From NCBI RefSeq assembly GCF_900142445.1, contig NZ_FRAV01000018.1:1-64000 (forward strand): a DNA stretch of 64,000 bases, given 5' to 3'. A program made the translations under genes and the position numbers. Source of the DNA: Chryseobacterium polytrichastri. Lineage in GTDB: Bacteria > Bacteroidota > Bacteroidia > Flavobacteriales > Weeksellaceae. Below, piece by piece: positions 53,178-60,869 of the stretch. Below the pieces are notes generated by a model. The model saw nothing but the letters and a program-made list of their open reading frames with translations, had not been told where the DNA came from and made no database searches. Position 1 is the stretch's first letter. Each line of letters starts with the position of its first letter.

Positions 53178-53627
53178 ATGACAGCAAAAAAGCTATTTAC
53201 ATTGTTTTTATTGATACTCAGTTTTCACTTATACTTCTCACAGGAAGCCATCATTAAAGACGATAAAGTTTTACTTGATGGAAAACAGATTTTAAAAGTC
53301 GAAAAAATCAACGTTGCTCAATACTCTTTCTTTTCTATGAAAGATGACGAAGAGATTCTGCTTTACAAATACATGGATAATGAAACTCCGAAATATGTAA
53401 ATGATGATTATTTTATTCTTAATTTCCTGACAGAGAAAGTTAAAATAGAATCAACTGATATTGGAAAGATTGCCAATTTCATGAACTCCAGAAAAGGAAT
53501 GGAAAAATTGATAAGATGGCTGATCAAAGAAAGAGTGCTTACTCATGATGGGGAATTAAATCCTGAGCGTGTTGCCATTTTCAAAGAAAAATACGACGAA
53601 AACATTACCGAAAGAACTGTTAGATAA
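53178..53627 (+). CDS. Hypothetical exported protein
   Basis: The 149-residue protein has a signal peptide (TLFLLILSFHLYFSQ, about 8-22). It continues as a small soluble domain with beta-rich KDDKVLLDGKQILKVEKI and helical IGKIANFMNSRKGMEKLIRWLIKERVL segments. I do not recognise a family. Its stop overlaps the start of the phosphoesterase gene by one base (TAATG), so the two are co-translated. Confidence 0.75.
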   Translation: MTAKKLFTLFLLILSFHLYFSQEAIIKDDKVLLDGKQILKVEKINVAQYSFFSMKDDEEILLYKYMDNETPKYVNDDYFILNFLTEKVKIESTDIGKIANFMNSRKGMEKLIRWLIKERVLTHDGELNPERVAIFKEKYDENITERTVR

Positions 53628-54121
53628 TGACCAAAATCCTCCTCCTTTCCGACTCTCATTCTTATATCGATGACCGAATTTTAGACTATGCCCAACAGGC
53701 TGATGAAATTTGGCATTGTGGAGATTTTGGAAATCTTGAAGTTATTGAAGAACTCGAAAAAATTAAACCTTTAAAAGGTGTTTACGGAAATATAGACAAC
53801 ACAAAGATCCGATCTGAATTTCCTGAAGTAAACCGTTTTTTTTGTGAAGAACTAGAAGTATTAATGATTCACATCGGAGGATATCCCGGAAAATACACTC
53901 CTTTAGCAAAAGAAGAAATCGCTGAAAAAGCTCCTAAATTATTTATTTCAGGGCATTCTCATATTTTGAAAGCCATGTATGATGAAAAGAACAAACTGCT
54001 TCATCTTAATCCCGGGGCTTGTGGAAAACAAGGCTGGCACAAAATGAGAACAATGATGCGTTTTGTGATTGAAGGAGAAGAAATAAAAGATCTTGAGGTT
54101 ATTGAATTGGGACCGAAATAA
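53627..54121 (+). CDS. YfcE/MJ0936-type metallophosphoesterase
   Basis: The 164-residue enzyme is a small calcineurin-like phosphodiesterase with a complete motif series: LLLSDSHSYIDDR, IWHCGDFGNLEV, GVYGNIDN, MIHIGGY, FISGHSHILK and LNPGACG. Family members hydrolyse phosphodiester bonds with Mn or Ni; the physiological substrate is unknown. It is coupled by a one-base overlap to the upstream exported protein gene. Confidence 0.93.
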   Translation: MTKILLLSDSHSYIDDRILDYAQQADEIWHCGDFGNLEVIEELEKIKPLKGVYGNIDNTKIRSEFPEVNRFFCEELEVLMIHIGGYPGKYTPLAKEEIAEKAPKLFISGHSHILKAMYDEKNKLLHLNPGACGKQGWHKMRTMMRFVIEGEEIKDLEVIELGPK

Positions 54122-54124
54122 CTT

Positions 54125-54132
54125 TAAATTTG
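54125..54132 (+). promoter_or_regulatory. -7 promoter box of the Smr gene
   Basis: A perfect TAaaTTTG, 62 bp before the start at 54195. Confidence 0.5.
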
Positions 54133-54194
54133 CATCAAGAATCTAAATATAAGATTCAACTCGTGTCTGAGTGACAAAATTGAAAATAATAAAA

Positions 54195-54689
54195 ATGAAG
54201 ATTGGTGATAAAGTTTCTGTGGTAGATGAAGATTTAAGCGGAATGATAACTTCTGTGCACGGAAACATTGTGGTTTTTAAAGATGAATATGGCTTCACCT
54301 ATCAATACCAAGCAGAAAAATTGGTTCCGAATAATGCTTCCATCTACGAAAATATGAAAGTAGAAAGAAAGCCGGAGCCGAAGAAAGTGACTTCAAAAAA
54401 ACATCATAAAAATCAGTTAGTACTGGATCTACATTTTCATCATCTGGTTAAAAATCCGAATGATTATGATAGCTTTGAGAGACTTTTTCTTCAAAAAGAA
54501 AAGCTATTGGAAGTTATCAGCTTTTGCAGAAAAAATAATTTAAAAAGATTAGAAATCGTTCACGGAATAGGTGATGGCGTTTTACAGAGAATGGTCATGG
54601 ATGTTTTGGAGAGCCAAAGCAAACTGGATTATTATCATAAAGAAATACTTCATCATCAATCGGGTGCGGTAATGGTAGAATTTCACTAA
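54195..54689 (+). CDS. Smr domain protein (MutS2-like C-terminal domain)
   Basis: The 164-residue protein combines an N-terminal beta-barrel (MKIGDKVSVVDEDLSGMITSV, VFKDEYGFTYQYQAEKLVP), a basic linker, and a C-terminal Smr domain with VLDLHFHHL and the diagnostic HGIGDGVLQRMV. Smr domains act as nucleases or bind branched DNA or RNA, including collided ribosomes. It is a stand-alone Smr protein, not a full MutS2. The start at 54195 matches the barrel start. Confidence 0.88.
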   Translation: MKIGDKVSVVDEDLSGMITSVHGNIVVFKDEYGFTYQYQAEKLVPNNASIYENMKVERKPEPKKVTSKKHHKNQLVLDLHFHHLVKNPNDYDSFERLFLQKEKLLEVISFCRKNNLKRLEIVHGIGDGVLQRMVMDVLESQSKLDYYHKEILHHQSGAVMVEFH

Positions 54690-54694
54690 ATTTG
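54687..54694 (+). promoter_or_regulatory. -7 promoter box of the DUF3822-rsmD operon
   Basis: A perfect TAaaTTTG overlapping the end of the Smr gene, 13 bp before the start at 54708. Confidence 0.6.
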
Positions 54695-54707
54695 CAACAA
54701 TTGTAAT

Positions 54708-55424
54708 ATGAACGTACTTAATTTACTTTTTACCAAAGACGGATTGATCTACCAAATAGCTAAGAATAAGAGCATTTTGGAGGAAAAATCTTATTTTGTT
54801 ACAGAAGAAACTCCAGAAAATTTTATTACTGATCAACTGGATAATGTTCTGATAAAACAAAGATTTGACGAAATTCATGTAATCTCGTCGCTGAACCATT
54901 TTACTTTAATGCCTGAAGGATTTTCAGAGCATACTACAGGTTTTGAACTCATTGCTTACAACGCTCCCGTTGATAAGGAAAATGAAGAACTCATGCTTTC
55001 TGTGAACAAAAAATTTAAGGTTCAGTTTTATTATACTTTCCCGAAAAGTTTTTATAATAAGATAAAAGAATTGGCTATTCCGGTTCATTTTAACTTTTCA
55101 GGAGAGAAGTTTTTAAATTCGATCACGAACAAAAGTAATAAAGAAATTCACATTAATCTTTACCATAACCAATGTGAGTTTTTTGCCATTGACAATAAAA
55201 AAATTATCTTATATAATAATCTGGATGTAAATTCAGAGGTAGACTTTCTTTATTTTGTAATGTTTACGTTAAGCAAAATAGATTTTGGAATTAATGAAAC
55301 CAACTTTTTCGCTTACGGAGAAACTACTGAAAATGAAACCTTTATTTCAGAACTACAAAAATTTGTAAAGAATCTGAAAATTGTATTTGATAATATTCCT
55401 AATAAGAATTTTATATTAGGATAG
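54708..55424 (+). CDS. DUF3822 family protein
   Basis: The 238-residue protein matches DUF3822, a Bacteroidota family with an actin/ASKHA-like fold that usually neighbours rsmD, as here. Recognisable parts are the N-terminal LLFTKDGLIYQIAKNKS, FTLMPEGFS, LYHNQCEFFAIDNKKIILYNN and VDFLYFVMFTLSKIDF. The biochemical role is unknown. A small lipoprotein gene lies between it and rsmD. Confidence 0.88.
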   Translation: MNVLNLLFTKDGLIYQIAKNKSILEEKSYFVTEETPENFITDQLDNVLIKQRFDEIHVISSLNHFTLMPEGFSEHTTGFELIAYNAPVDKENEELMLSVNKKFKVQFYYTFPKSFYNKIKELAIPVHFNFSGEKFLNSITNKSNKEIHINLYHNQCEFFAIDNKKIILYNNLDVNSEVDFLYFVMFTLSKIDFGINETNFFAYGETTENETFISELQKFVKNLKIVFDNIPNKNFILG

Positions 55425-55461
55425 CATAATTTATTTTCAACTAAAAACTTTAACCATTATC

Positions 55462-55761
55462 ATGAAAAAATCAGTTCTTTATTTTGTAATAACTGCATGC
55501 AGTTTTGTTATTACTTCTTGTGGCTCGGCCAATATAAGTGATCAAAAAGATGGTCTGTCTTATGAAACAGTAATAAAGGCGAAAAGTGTAGAAAATGAAT
55601 ACTCATTTATAAGACAAAACTGTAATGATTGCAAAGTAAAATCACAATCATTATCTGAAAATAACGGTAAACCCTTTGATGTAATAACTGTCGAAAAAAC
55701 TGACGGAACAACATTAAAATATTATTTTGATATAAAATCTTTTTACGGAAAATTTTATTAA
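55462..55761 (+). CDS. Small hypothetical lipoprotein
   Basis: The 99-residue protein has a lipoprotein signal (ACSFVITSCGSA, Cys20). A short mature part follows with a CNDCK motif and the strand-rich PFDVITVEKTDGTTLKYYFDI. I do not recognise the family. It is placed between DUF3822 and rsmD on the same strand with gaps of 37 and 30 bp. Confidence 0.75.
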   Translation: MKKSVLYFVITACSFVITSCGSANISDQKDGLSYETVIKAKSVENEYSFIRQNCNDCKVKSQSLSENNGKPFDVITVEKTDGTTLKYYFDIKSFYGKFY

Positions 55762-55791
55762 AAAATAAAAAACAACTTCAACTTAAAAAAC

Positions 55792-56370
55792 ATGTACAGA
55801 ATAATATCCGGCAGATGGAAAGCCAAAAAAATAGCAGCTCCAAAGAATTTTGATGTAAGACCGACGACGGATTTTGCCAAAGAAGCTTTGTTCAGCATTT
55901 TAGAAAATACCTATGATATGCAGTCGATTTCTGTGCTGGATCTTTTCGCAGGAATAGGGTCTATTACTTTCGAATTTGCTTCAAGAGGTTGTAAGGATGT
56001 CGTTTCTGTAGAAATGAATCCTAAACATACGAGCTTCCTTAATTCTACAGCTTCAGAATTGGATATGTCTTCACAAGTAAGCGTTCAAAGAGGCGATGCT
56101 TTTGATTGGTTAAAAAAATTCAGAAACAAAAAATCTTTTGAGATCGTTTTTTCTGATGCCCCTTTCGAAATGGAAGAAAAAAAATACCACGAACTTATTT
56201 CTTTAGTTTTACACAACAAATACCTAAAAGAAAATGGTGTTTTGGTTGTTGAGCATCAAAGCAGAATGAAATTTGATCATCCCAACTTTTTAGAAACCCG
56301 AAAATACGGAAATGTAAGTTTCAGTTTTTTCAAACCTAATACAGTAGAAACAGATAACCAGGAAATTTAA
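55792..56370 (+). CDS. rsmD: 16S rRNA (guanine(966)-N(2))-methyltransferase RsmD
   Basis: The 192-residue enzyme has the RsmD N-terminal RIISGRWKAKKI and VRPTTDFAKEALFSIL segments and the SAM-binding LDLFAGIGSITFEFASRG. The usual catalytic motif (D/N)PP(Y/F) reads DAPF here (FSDAPFEMEEKKY), with Ala for the first Pro. The enzyme methylates G966 (E. coli numbering) of 16S rRNA during 30S assembly. Its stop region overlaps the convergent HxlR gene by 4 bp. Confidence 0.92.
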   Translation: MYRIISGRWKAKKIAAPKNFDVRPTTDFAKEALFSILENTYDMQSISVLDLFAGIGSITFEFASRGCKDVVSVEMNPKHTSFLNSTASELDMSSQVSVQRGDAFDWLKKFRNKKSFEIVFSDAPFEMEEKKYHELISLVLHNKYLKENGVLVVEHQSRMKFDHPNFLETRKYGNVSFSFFKPNTVETDNQEI

Positions 56371-56714
56371 TTCTTGGTTATTTTTTTTGAAATATCTACC
56401 GCATCCTGCCCCCATTTTGTAATTTCAGTTAAGACAGGAAGCAATGTTTTTCCAAAATCAGTTAATGAATATTCTACCATTAAAGGAGGCTTTTTTGTGT
56501 AAACCTTCCTGTCTATGATATTATCTTCTTCCAATTGTTTTAATTGAAGACTAAGCGTTCTTTCTGTAATGGTAGGAATTAATTTCCTCAATTCGTTATA
56601 TCTTTTAGCACCATCAATTAAATAAAATAAAATTACCGCTTTCCATTTTCCGCCTATAAATCTCATCGTTACGCTGGTGCAGCAAGGATAAGGCTTGTTA
56701 TCTACTGTATACAT
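56367..56714 (-). CDS. HxlR family transcriptional regulator
   Basis: The 115-residue winged-helix protein shows the HxlR pattern: Cys10 and Cys11 near the N-terminus, FIGGKWKAVILFYLIDG, RYNELRKLIPTITERTLSLQLKQLEEDNII and VEYSLTDFGKTLLPVL. Such regulators often sense electrophiles or redox stress. It diverges from a nitroreductase gene, and a perfect 15-bp inverted repeat spans the shared promoter, so it most likely controls itself and the nitroreductase. Confidence 0.93.
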   Translation of the reverse strand: MYTVDNKPYPCCTSVTMRFIGGKWKAVILFYLIDGAKRYNELRKLIPTITERTLSLQLKQLEEDNIIDRKVYTKKPPLMVEYSLTDFGKTLLPVLTEITKWGQDAVDISKKITKN

Positions 56715-56715
56715 T

Positions 56716-56791
56716 TATACTATCATTTTTTACCGTTATTGCAAAGCTAACAAACTTAAATTAATTTTGCAACTATAAAAATGATAGTATA
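56716..56791. promoter_or_regulatory. HxlR operator: perfect inverted repeat flanking divergent -7 boxes
   Basis: TATACTATCATTTTT (56716-56730) and its exact complement AAAAATGATAGTATA (56777-56791) sit next to the two start codons (56714 and 56797). Between them lie perfect -7 boxes TAgcTTTG on the minus strand (56742-56749) and TAatTTTG on the plus strand (56762-56769). The right half also contains ACTAT/ATAGT. Confidence 0.78.
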
Positions 56792-56796
56792 AAATT

Positions 56797-57396
56797 ATGA
56801 GCTTTTTAGAAAAAATGAAAACGAGGTATACCGTAAAAAAATACAATCCTCAAGGAACAATTAGTGAAGAACAAGTAACTCAATTGAAAGAAATATTGAA
56901 CCTAAGCCCCTCTTCCATTAACAGCCAACCATGGAATTTTGTCTTTGTGAGTAATCCTGAAATCAAAGAAAAATTAGGCGAAGCTTCTTATTTTAATAAA
57001 AATAAAATTATAGAAAGCAACCAGATAATCGTTTTTCAGGTATTAAAAAATTCGGAAGATTTTGAAAAGCAAATCGAAGCAACCTTGCCGGAAGGTTCTA
57101 TCAATTATTACAATAATTTTGTAAAATCAAAAGGAGAAGCTGCTATCCAATCATGGCTTAGACATCAAGTGTACTTATCCCTTGGAGTTCTCCTTTCCGC
57201 TTGTGCCAATATGGATATAGACTCTACCCCAATGGAAGGAATTGAGCCAGAAAAATATGATGACATCTTAAAAAATGACAAATATGAAACCTTATTTACT
57301 GTGGCGATTGGAGAAAGATCTGAAGATGACAGCAATCAACCCAAGGTAACCCCAAAGACAAGATTAAAAGCCGAAAAAGTAATTGTAGAGTTTTAA
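56797..57396 (+). CDS. NAD(P)H-dependent nitroreductase family protein
   Basis: The 199-residue flavoprotein has the nitroreductase fold: the N-terminal RYTVKKYNPQG with the FMN-binding Arg, LSPSSINSQPWNFVFV, the central helices SWLRHQVYLSLGVLLSACANMDIDSTPMEG, and TVAIGERSEDD near the end. It uses FMN and NAD(P)H to reduce nitro compounds, quinones or related electrophiles. Repression by the divergent HxlR regulator through the inverted-repeat operator is likely. Confidence 0.94.
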   Translation: MSFLEKMKTRYTVKKYNPQGTISEEQVTQLKEILNLSPSSINSQPWNFVFVSNPEIKEKLGEASYFNKNKIIESNQIIVFQVLKNSEDFEKQIEATLPEGSINYYNNFVKSKGEAAIQSWLRHQVYLSLGVLLSACANMDIDSTPMEGIEPEKYDDILKNDKYETLFTVAIGERSEDDSNQPKVTPKTRLKAEKVIVEF

Positions 57397-57427
57397 TAAA
57401 GAACAACTTGCCTAAACTTTTTATCTT

Positions 57428-57617
57428 AACCGCAAAAGAAACAAAAGCTATTATTGGATATTAAAAGTTGAGCTATTTTTAAAACAAAAGCTATCAAAAG
57501 AAGAATATTTCGAATCCGTTCAATACAAGAACATTTAAAAAACTGATGTGTTCTTGTTTGTAGTTTATTGGTAAGCTTAAAAAGTTATATGCTCTTTCTT
57601 TTGCTTCTTTTGTGGTT
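57428..57617. repeat. MITE-like intergenic element, copy 2
   Basis: The 190-bp element's terminal repeats, AACCGCAAAAGAAACAAAAG and (inverted) CTTTTGCTTCTTTTGTGGTT, agree at 18 of 20 positions. It is related along its length to 45683-45875. It has no coding capacity. Confidence 0.75.
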
Positions 57618-57643
57618 AAATCTTTAATGATTTTAAATAGGCT

Positions 57644-57688
57644 TAAAAACAAAAGCTGTTTCGGTGTGAAGCAGCTTTTGTTTTTTTA
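57644..57688. terminator. Terminator downstream of murI
   Basis: AAAACAAAAGCTG (57646-57658) pairs with CAGCTTTTGTTTT (57672-57684), with T-rich flanks on both strands. The murI stop abuts it. Confidence 0.85.
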
Positions 57689-58516
57689 TAATACTTTCAG
57701 TTCAAGATCGATTGTTTTGCCGAAGAATTTCTTAGAAATCTTCTCAAAATTCTTAGTGATATCTGAGAGATAAAAATGATAATTCGGTTTTGAATTGCTA
57801 TCATTTAAAAGATGATATTTATCTAAAATAATCTTCAAATGGTTGGTAACTATATTAGGAGAATCAATCACACGAACACGATTCCCGTAATATTGCTTGA
57901 TTTCGTCAATCAATAAAGGATAATGCGTACATCCTAAAATCAACGTTTCAATATTCTTTAATTTACTATTGCTTAAATAATTATAGATAATAGCATGCGT
58001 GATTGGATGATTTTTAAAACCTTCCTCAATGGCAGGAACCAATAAAGGTGTTGCTAGTTCATCAACCTTGATCCATTTATTATGCTTTCTAATACTCTTT
58101 TTATATAAACCTGAATTCACCGTCGCTTTTGTAGCAATAACTCCAACATTCGTATGAATTTCGTAAGAAACTTTTTCGGCAACAGGATTTATTACATCAA
58201 TCACGGGAACTTTTCCTGCAACAGATGCCATCACTTCATTCAATGCATTCGCCGTCGCCGTATTACAGGCAATTACAATTGCTTTACAGTTTTGTGCCAA
58301 CAAAAAATTAGTGATCTTTGTAGAATATTCAATGATCGCTTCTTTTGATTTCTCACCGTACGGAAGGTGTTTTGTATCTCCAAAGTAAATCAGATCTTCA
58401 TGAGGAAGAAGTCTTTTTATTTCTTTAGCTACCGTTAACCCTCCAACTCCACTATCAAAAACTCCGATAGGCTGCTTAGGTGAGAGATGCGAGTAATTTT
58501 CTTTTTTAGTTTTCAA
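57686..58516 (-). CDS. murI: Glutamate racemase
   Basis: The 276-residue enzyme makes D-glutamate for peptidoglycan. The catalytic acid-base pair is present as Cys in VIACNTATANA and Cys in ILGCTHYPLL, with PIGVFDSGVGGLTV at the N-terminus and YFGDTKHLPYGEKS. The start is taken as TTG at 58516 (giving MKTKKENYSH); a longer frame begins with TTG at 58537, but that codon is the TTG of a perfect -7 box. It is monocistronic with its own terminator. Confidence 0.93.
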   Translation of the reverse strand: MKTKKENYSHLSPKQPIGVFDSGVGGLTVAKEIKRLLPHEDLIYFGDTKHLPYGEKSKEAIIEYSTKITNFLLAQNCKAIVIACNTATANALNEVMASVAGKVPVIDVINPVAEKVSYEIHTNVGVIATKATVNSGLYKKSIRKHNKWIKVDELATPLLVPAIEEGFKNHPITHAIIYNYLSNSKLKNIETLILGCTHYPLLIDEIKQYYGNRVRVIDSPNIVTNHLKIILDKYHLLNDSNSKPNYHFYLSDITKNFEKISKKFFGKTIDLELKVL

Positions 58517-58534
58517 GTGAGCTGAAATTTTATA

Positions 58535-58542
58535 CAAAAATA
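58535..58542 (-). promoter_or_regulatory. -7 promoter box of murI
   Basis: A perfect TAttTTTG on the minus strand, 18 bp before the chosen TTG start. It overlaps the alternative start. Confidence 0.55.
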
Positions 58543-58580
58543 AGGAATTTTGTGCGACAATATATCATCTTTGAAAGATG

Positions 58581-58674
58581 ATGCTTCGACTCCGATCAGC
58601 ATGACATCGCTACAAATTAACAGCTAAAAAACAGTTAGTATTAGAAGTGTCATACTGAGTCGAAGTCGAAGCAT
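58581..58674. repeat. Long inverted repeat with TTCGACTCCG-type core
   Basis: The left arm 58581-58606 (ATGCTTCGACTCCGATCAGC...) and right arm 58648-58674 are reverse complements with few differences, separated by 41 bp. The core recurs degenerately inside both MITE-like elements and in the spacer before nuoF (25425-25440). Confidence 0.7.
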
Positions 58675-58692
58675 TTTTATATTTAATTAAAT

Positions 58693-59817
58693 TTAAACAA
58701 TAAACAAATCCGAAGCAATCCCATCTGCCATAAACCAATGTTTTTCAGGAATTTTAAGGTGATTGTTTTCAACGACTAAAATATCATTGGAAACCTTAGA
58801 TTTAATATCATTTTGAAACGTATCTAAAATCTTATCTGAGAATTTATGATTCAAACTTTCAAGATCTACTCCCCAAATTGTTCTCAACCCGATCATGATC
58901 ATTTCATTAAACTGATCTTCCAGAGAAAGAATTTCGGTCTCTTTAGCGACAATATTTGAATTTAATTTTTTAATGTATTGTTGATTATTGGCAACATTCC
59001 AGCTTCTTGTGTCATGTCCGTTGTAAGAATGTGCGGATGGACCAATTCCCAAATACTCTTTATACTTCCAATAAGAAGAATTATGCCTTGAATAAAAACC
59101 CGGTTTTGCAAAATTAGAAACCTCATAATGATCAAAACCATGATCTTTTAGGAAGTCTGAGAGATAATAAAACTCTTCATTCTGTTCTTCTTCTTTAGGA
59201 TTGGCAACTTTTCCTTTTGAGATCCAGTTTTCCAATGCTGTTTTTGGCTCAACAGTCAGCGCATAAGAAGAAATATGAGGCACTTCTAAAGCAATGGTTT
59301 TCTTTAGGTTTTGTTTCCAAATCTCAAGATTAGAAGTGGGTGAACCATAAATAAGGTCAATACTTAAGTTCTCAAAGCCAAAATCCTGAGCTCTTTTAAT
59401 AGAACCTTCTGCTTCGGAAGCATTATGTGCACGATTCATCAACTTTAAATCTTCCTCGAAGAAACTTTGGGTTCCTATCGACAAACGATTAATATAAGAA
59501 CTTGACAATCCTTTTAAAAAACTTTTATCTAAATCATCAGGATTCGCTTCTAAGGTAATTTCAATGTCTTTATCAAAACTAAAATGCTTTAAAGTCTCAT
59601 CAATCAAAGAATTGATCTCATCAACTGAGAGAATAGAAGGCGTACCACCTCCAAAGTAAAGGGACTGTAAATTTTTATTCTGCAGTTCGTCTTTTCGTAA
59701 AAAGATCTCTTTCTTCATTGCAGCAAGCATTTCATCCTTAAAATTTAAAGATGTTGAAAAATGAAAATTACAATAACTGCATTTTTGTTTACAGAACGGA
59801 ATGTGAATATAAATCAT
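58693..59817 (-). CDS. hemW: HemW-like radical SAM heme chaperone
   Basis: The 374-residue protein has the radical SAM CxxxCxxC in IHIPFCKQKCSYCNFHF at the very N-terminus, followed by YFGGGTPSIL, EANPDDL, the NRLSIGTQSF region and the C-terminal HemW domain (DHYEVSNFAKPG, YLGIGPSAHSY). The HemW-type spacing (PFCxxxCxYCxF) and the lack of the extra cysteines of HemN favour the heme chaperone role over coproporphyrinogen oxidase. The start at 59817 begins directly at the T tract of the porP terminator. Confidence 0.92.
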   Translation of the reverse strand: MIYIHIPFCKQKCSYCNFHFSTSLNFKDEMLAAMKKEIFLRKDELQNKNLQSLYFGGGTPSILSVDEINSLIDETLKHFSFDKDIEITLEANPDDLDKSFLKGLSSSYINRLSIGTQSFFEEDLKLMNRAHNASEAEGSIKRAQDFGFENLSIDLIYGSPTSNLEIWKQNLKKTIALEVPHISSYALTVEPKTALENWISKGKVANPKEEEQNEEFYYLSDFLKDHGFDHYEVSNFAKPGFYSRHNSSYWKYKEYLGIGPSAHSYNGHDTRSWNVANNQQYIKKLNSNIVAKETEILSLEDQFNEMIMIGLRTIWGVDLESLNHKFSDKILDTFQNDIKSKVSNDILVVENNHLKIPEKHWFMADGIASDLFIV

Positions 59818-59844
59818 AAAAAAAGCTCTGAAAAAATCAGAGCT
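59818..59844 (-). terminator. Terminator of porP, abutting the hemW start
   Basis: On the minus strand AGCTCTGA pairs with TCAGAGCT and is followed by T7, which runs straight into the hemW ATG. Confidence 0.85.
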
Positions 59845-59867
59845 CAAATTTATTTAAATTAAATTGA

Positions 59868-60818
59868 TTAATATCTATAACCTCTATGATTAATGAAGTT
59901 ATCAAAGTTATAACCTAGACCAATCATGAAGCTATTCCCTCCATACGTCTGAATATCAGACAATCCAAGGTTATAAGTAGCACCCACCATAAATTTGTTA
60001 AATCTTACTTTAACAACTGGAGAGATACTTAATTGCTGACTGTCGAATCTATTCTGAACAGATCTATAGTTTACTCCGAAAGAGAACGCATTGATATCAT
60101 TAAAGAATGTTGCCATTAAGTTATAATCAATAGTTCTTGTAGAGTTGGTATTCAAGTTGATTAATGCAGAAGGCGTTACATACATATTATCTGCAAAATG
60201 CCAGTCATATCCTAAGTTTAAGAAGAATTTGATTGGAGAAGGCTCACGACCGTTAACGATAGACTCATCATTCGTTAAAGCAATGTCATTTACAGAAACA
60301 CCCGCAAAGATGTTGTGATAAGTAGCTGCTACCCCAAAGTTAGCATAAGCCATAAAGATGTTGCTTTCGCTACCTTGTAATAAAGGATCAGAAGCATCTT
60401 CAGTATTAATTTTTGAATAATCAAAATTCATATTATACAAGCTTACACTTGTACCGAAAGAGAATTGATCTTTTCTGTCTCCTTCACTGCTAAGAGGAAT
60501 GAAATATGAAGCACCAGCTGTAATACCCCCAGCCGAAATAGGTCCATTACTATCTCTAAAAACAGAAATACCAGCACCTACTCTATCAAAGATATTCGCG
60601 TTAATCCCCACAGATTGTACATTTGGAGATTCGCTAAACTTTGAAAATTGTTGTTGGTAGTTAAGATTAAGCTGAACATAGTCCGTTTTACCGTATTGTG
60701 CAGGGTTGAACAGGAACTCACCATCCAAAAGATATTGTTGATAGTATGGTAATGTTTCTTGTGCTTTATATGCATTTGACAAAAGAGCCAAACACACCAT
60801 AGCATATAGTTTTCTCAT
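59868..60818 (-). CDS. porP: PorP/SprF family type IX secretion system membrane protein
   Basis: The 316-residue outer-membrane protein has a signal peptide (to about residue 19, ending NAYKAQ) and the family N-terminus YYQQYLLDGEFLFNPAQYGKTD. Membrane-spanning strands follow (VGAGISVFRDSNGPIS, ISAGGITAGASYFIPL, FAGVSVNDIAL), ending VGATYNLGLSDIQTYGGNSFMIGLGYNF. PorP/SprF proteins serve T9SS and surface-protein anchoring. The start at 60818 is preferred over 60836 because a perfect -7 box at 60842-60849 leaves no leader for the longer form. Confidence 0.93.
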   Translation of the reverse strand: MRKLYAMVCLALLSNAYKAQETLPYYQQYLLDGEFLFNPAQYGKTDYVQLNLNYQQQFSKFSESPNVQSVGINANIFDRVGAGISVFRDSNGPISAGGITAGASYFIPLSSEGDRKDQFSFGTSVSLYNMNFDYSKINTEDASDPLLQGSESNIFMAYANFGVAATYHNIFAGVSVNDIALTNDESIVNGREPSPIKFFLNLGYDWHFADNMYVTPSALINLNTNSTRTIDYNLMATFFNDINAFSFGVNYRSVQNRFDSQQLSISPVVKVRFNKFMVGATYNLGLSDIQTYGGNSFMIGLGYNFDNFINHRGYRY

Positions 60819-60841
60819 AACAAATCTTGATTTCAATTCAA

Positions 60842-60849
60842 CAAATATA
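60842..60849 (-). promoter_or_regulatory. -7 promoter box of porP
   Basis: A perfect TAtaTTTG on the minus strand, 23 bp before the chosen start. Confidence 0.6.
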
Positions 60850-60869
60850 AAAAAATTCTCAATATATTT

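Noticed and set aside
58517..58537. TTG start of murI at 58537
   Set aside because: This TTG is part of the perfect -7 box, so it would be upstream of the mRNA 5' end.
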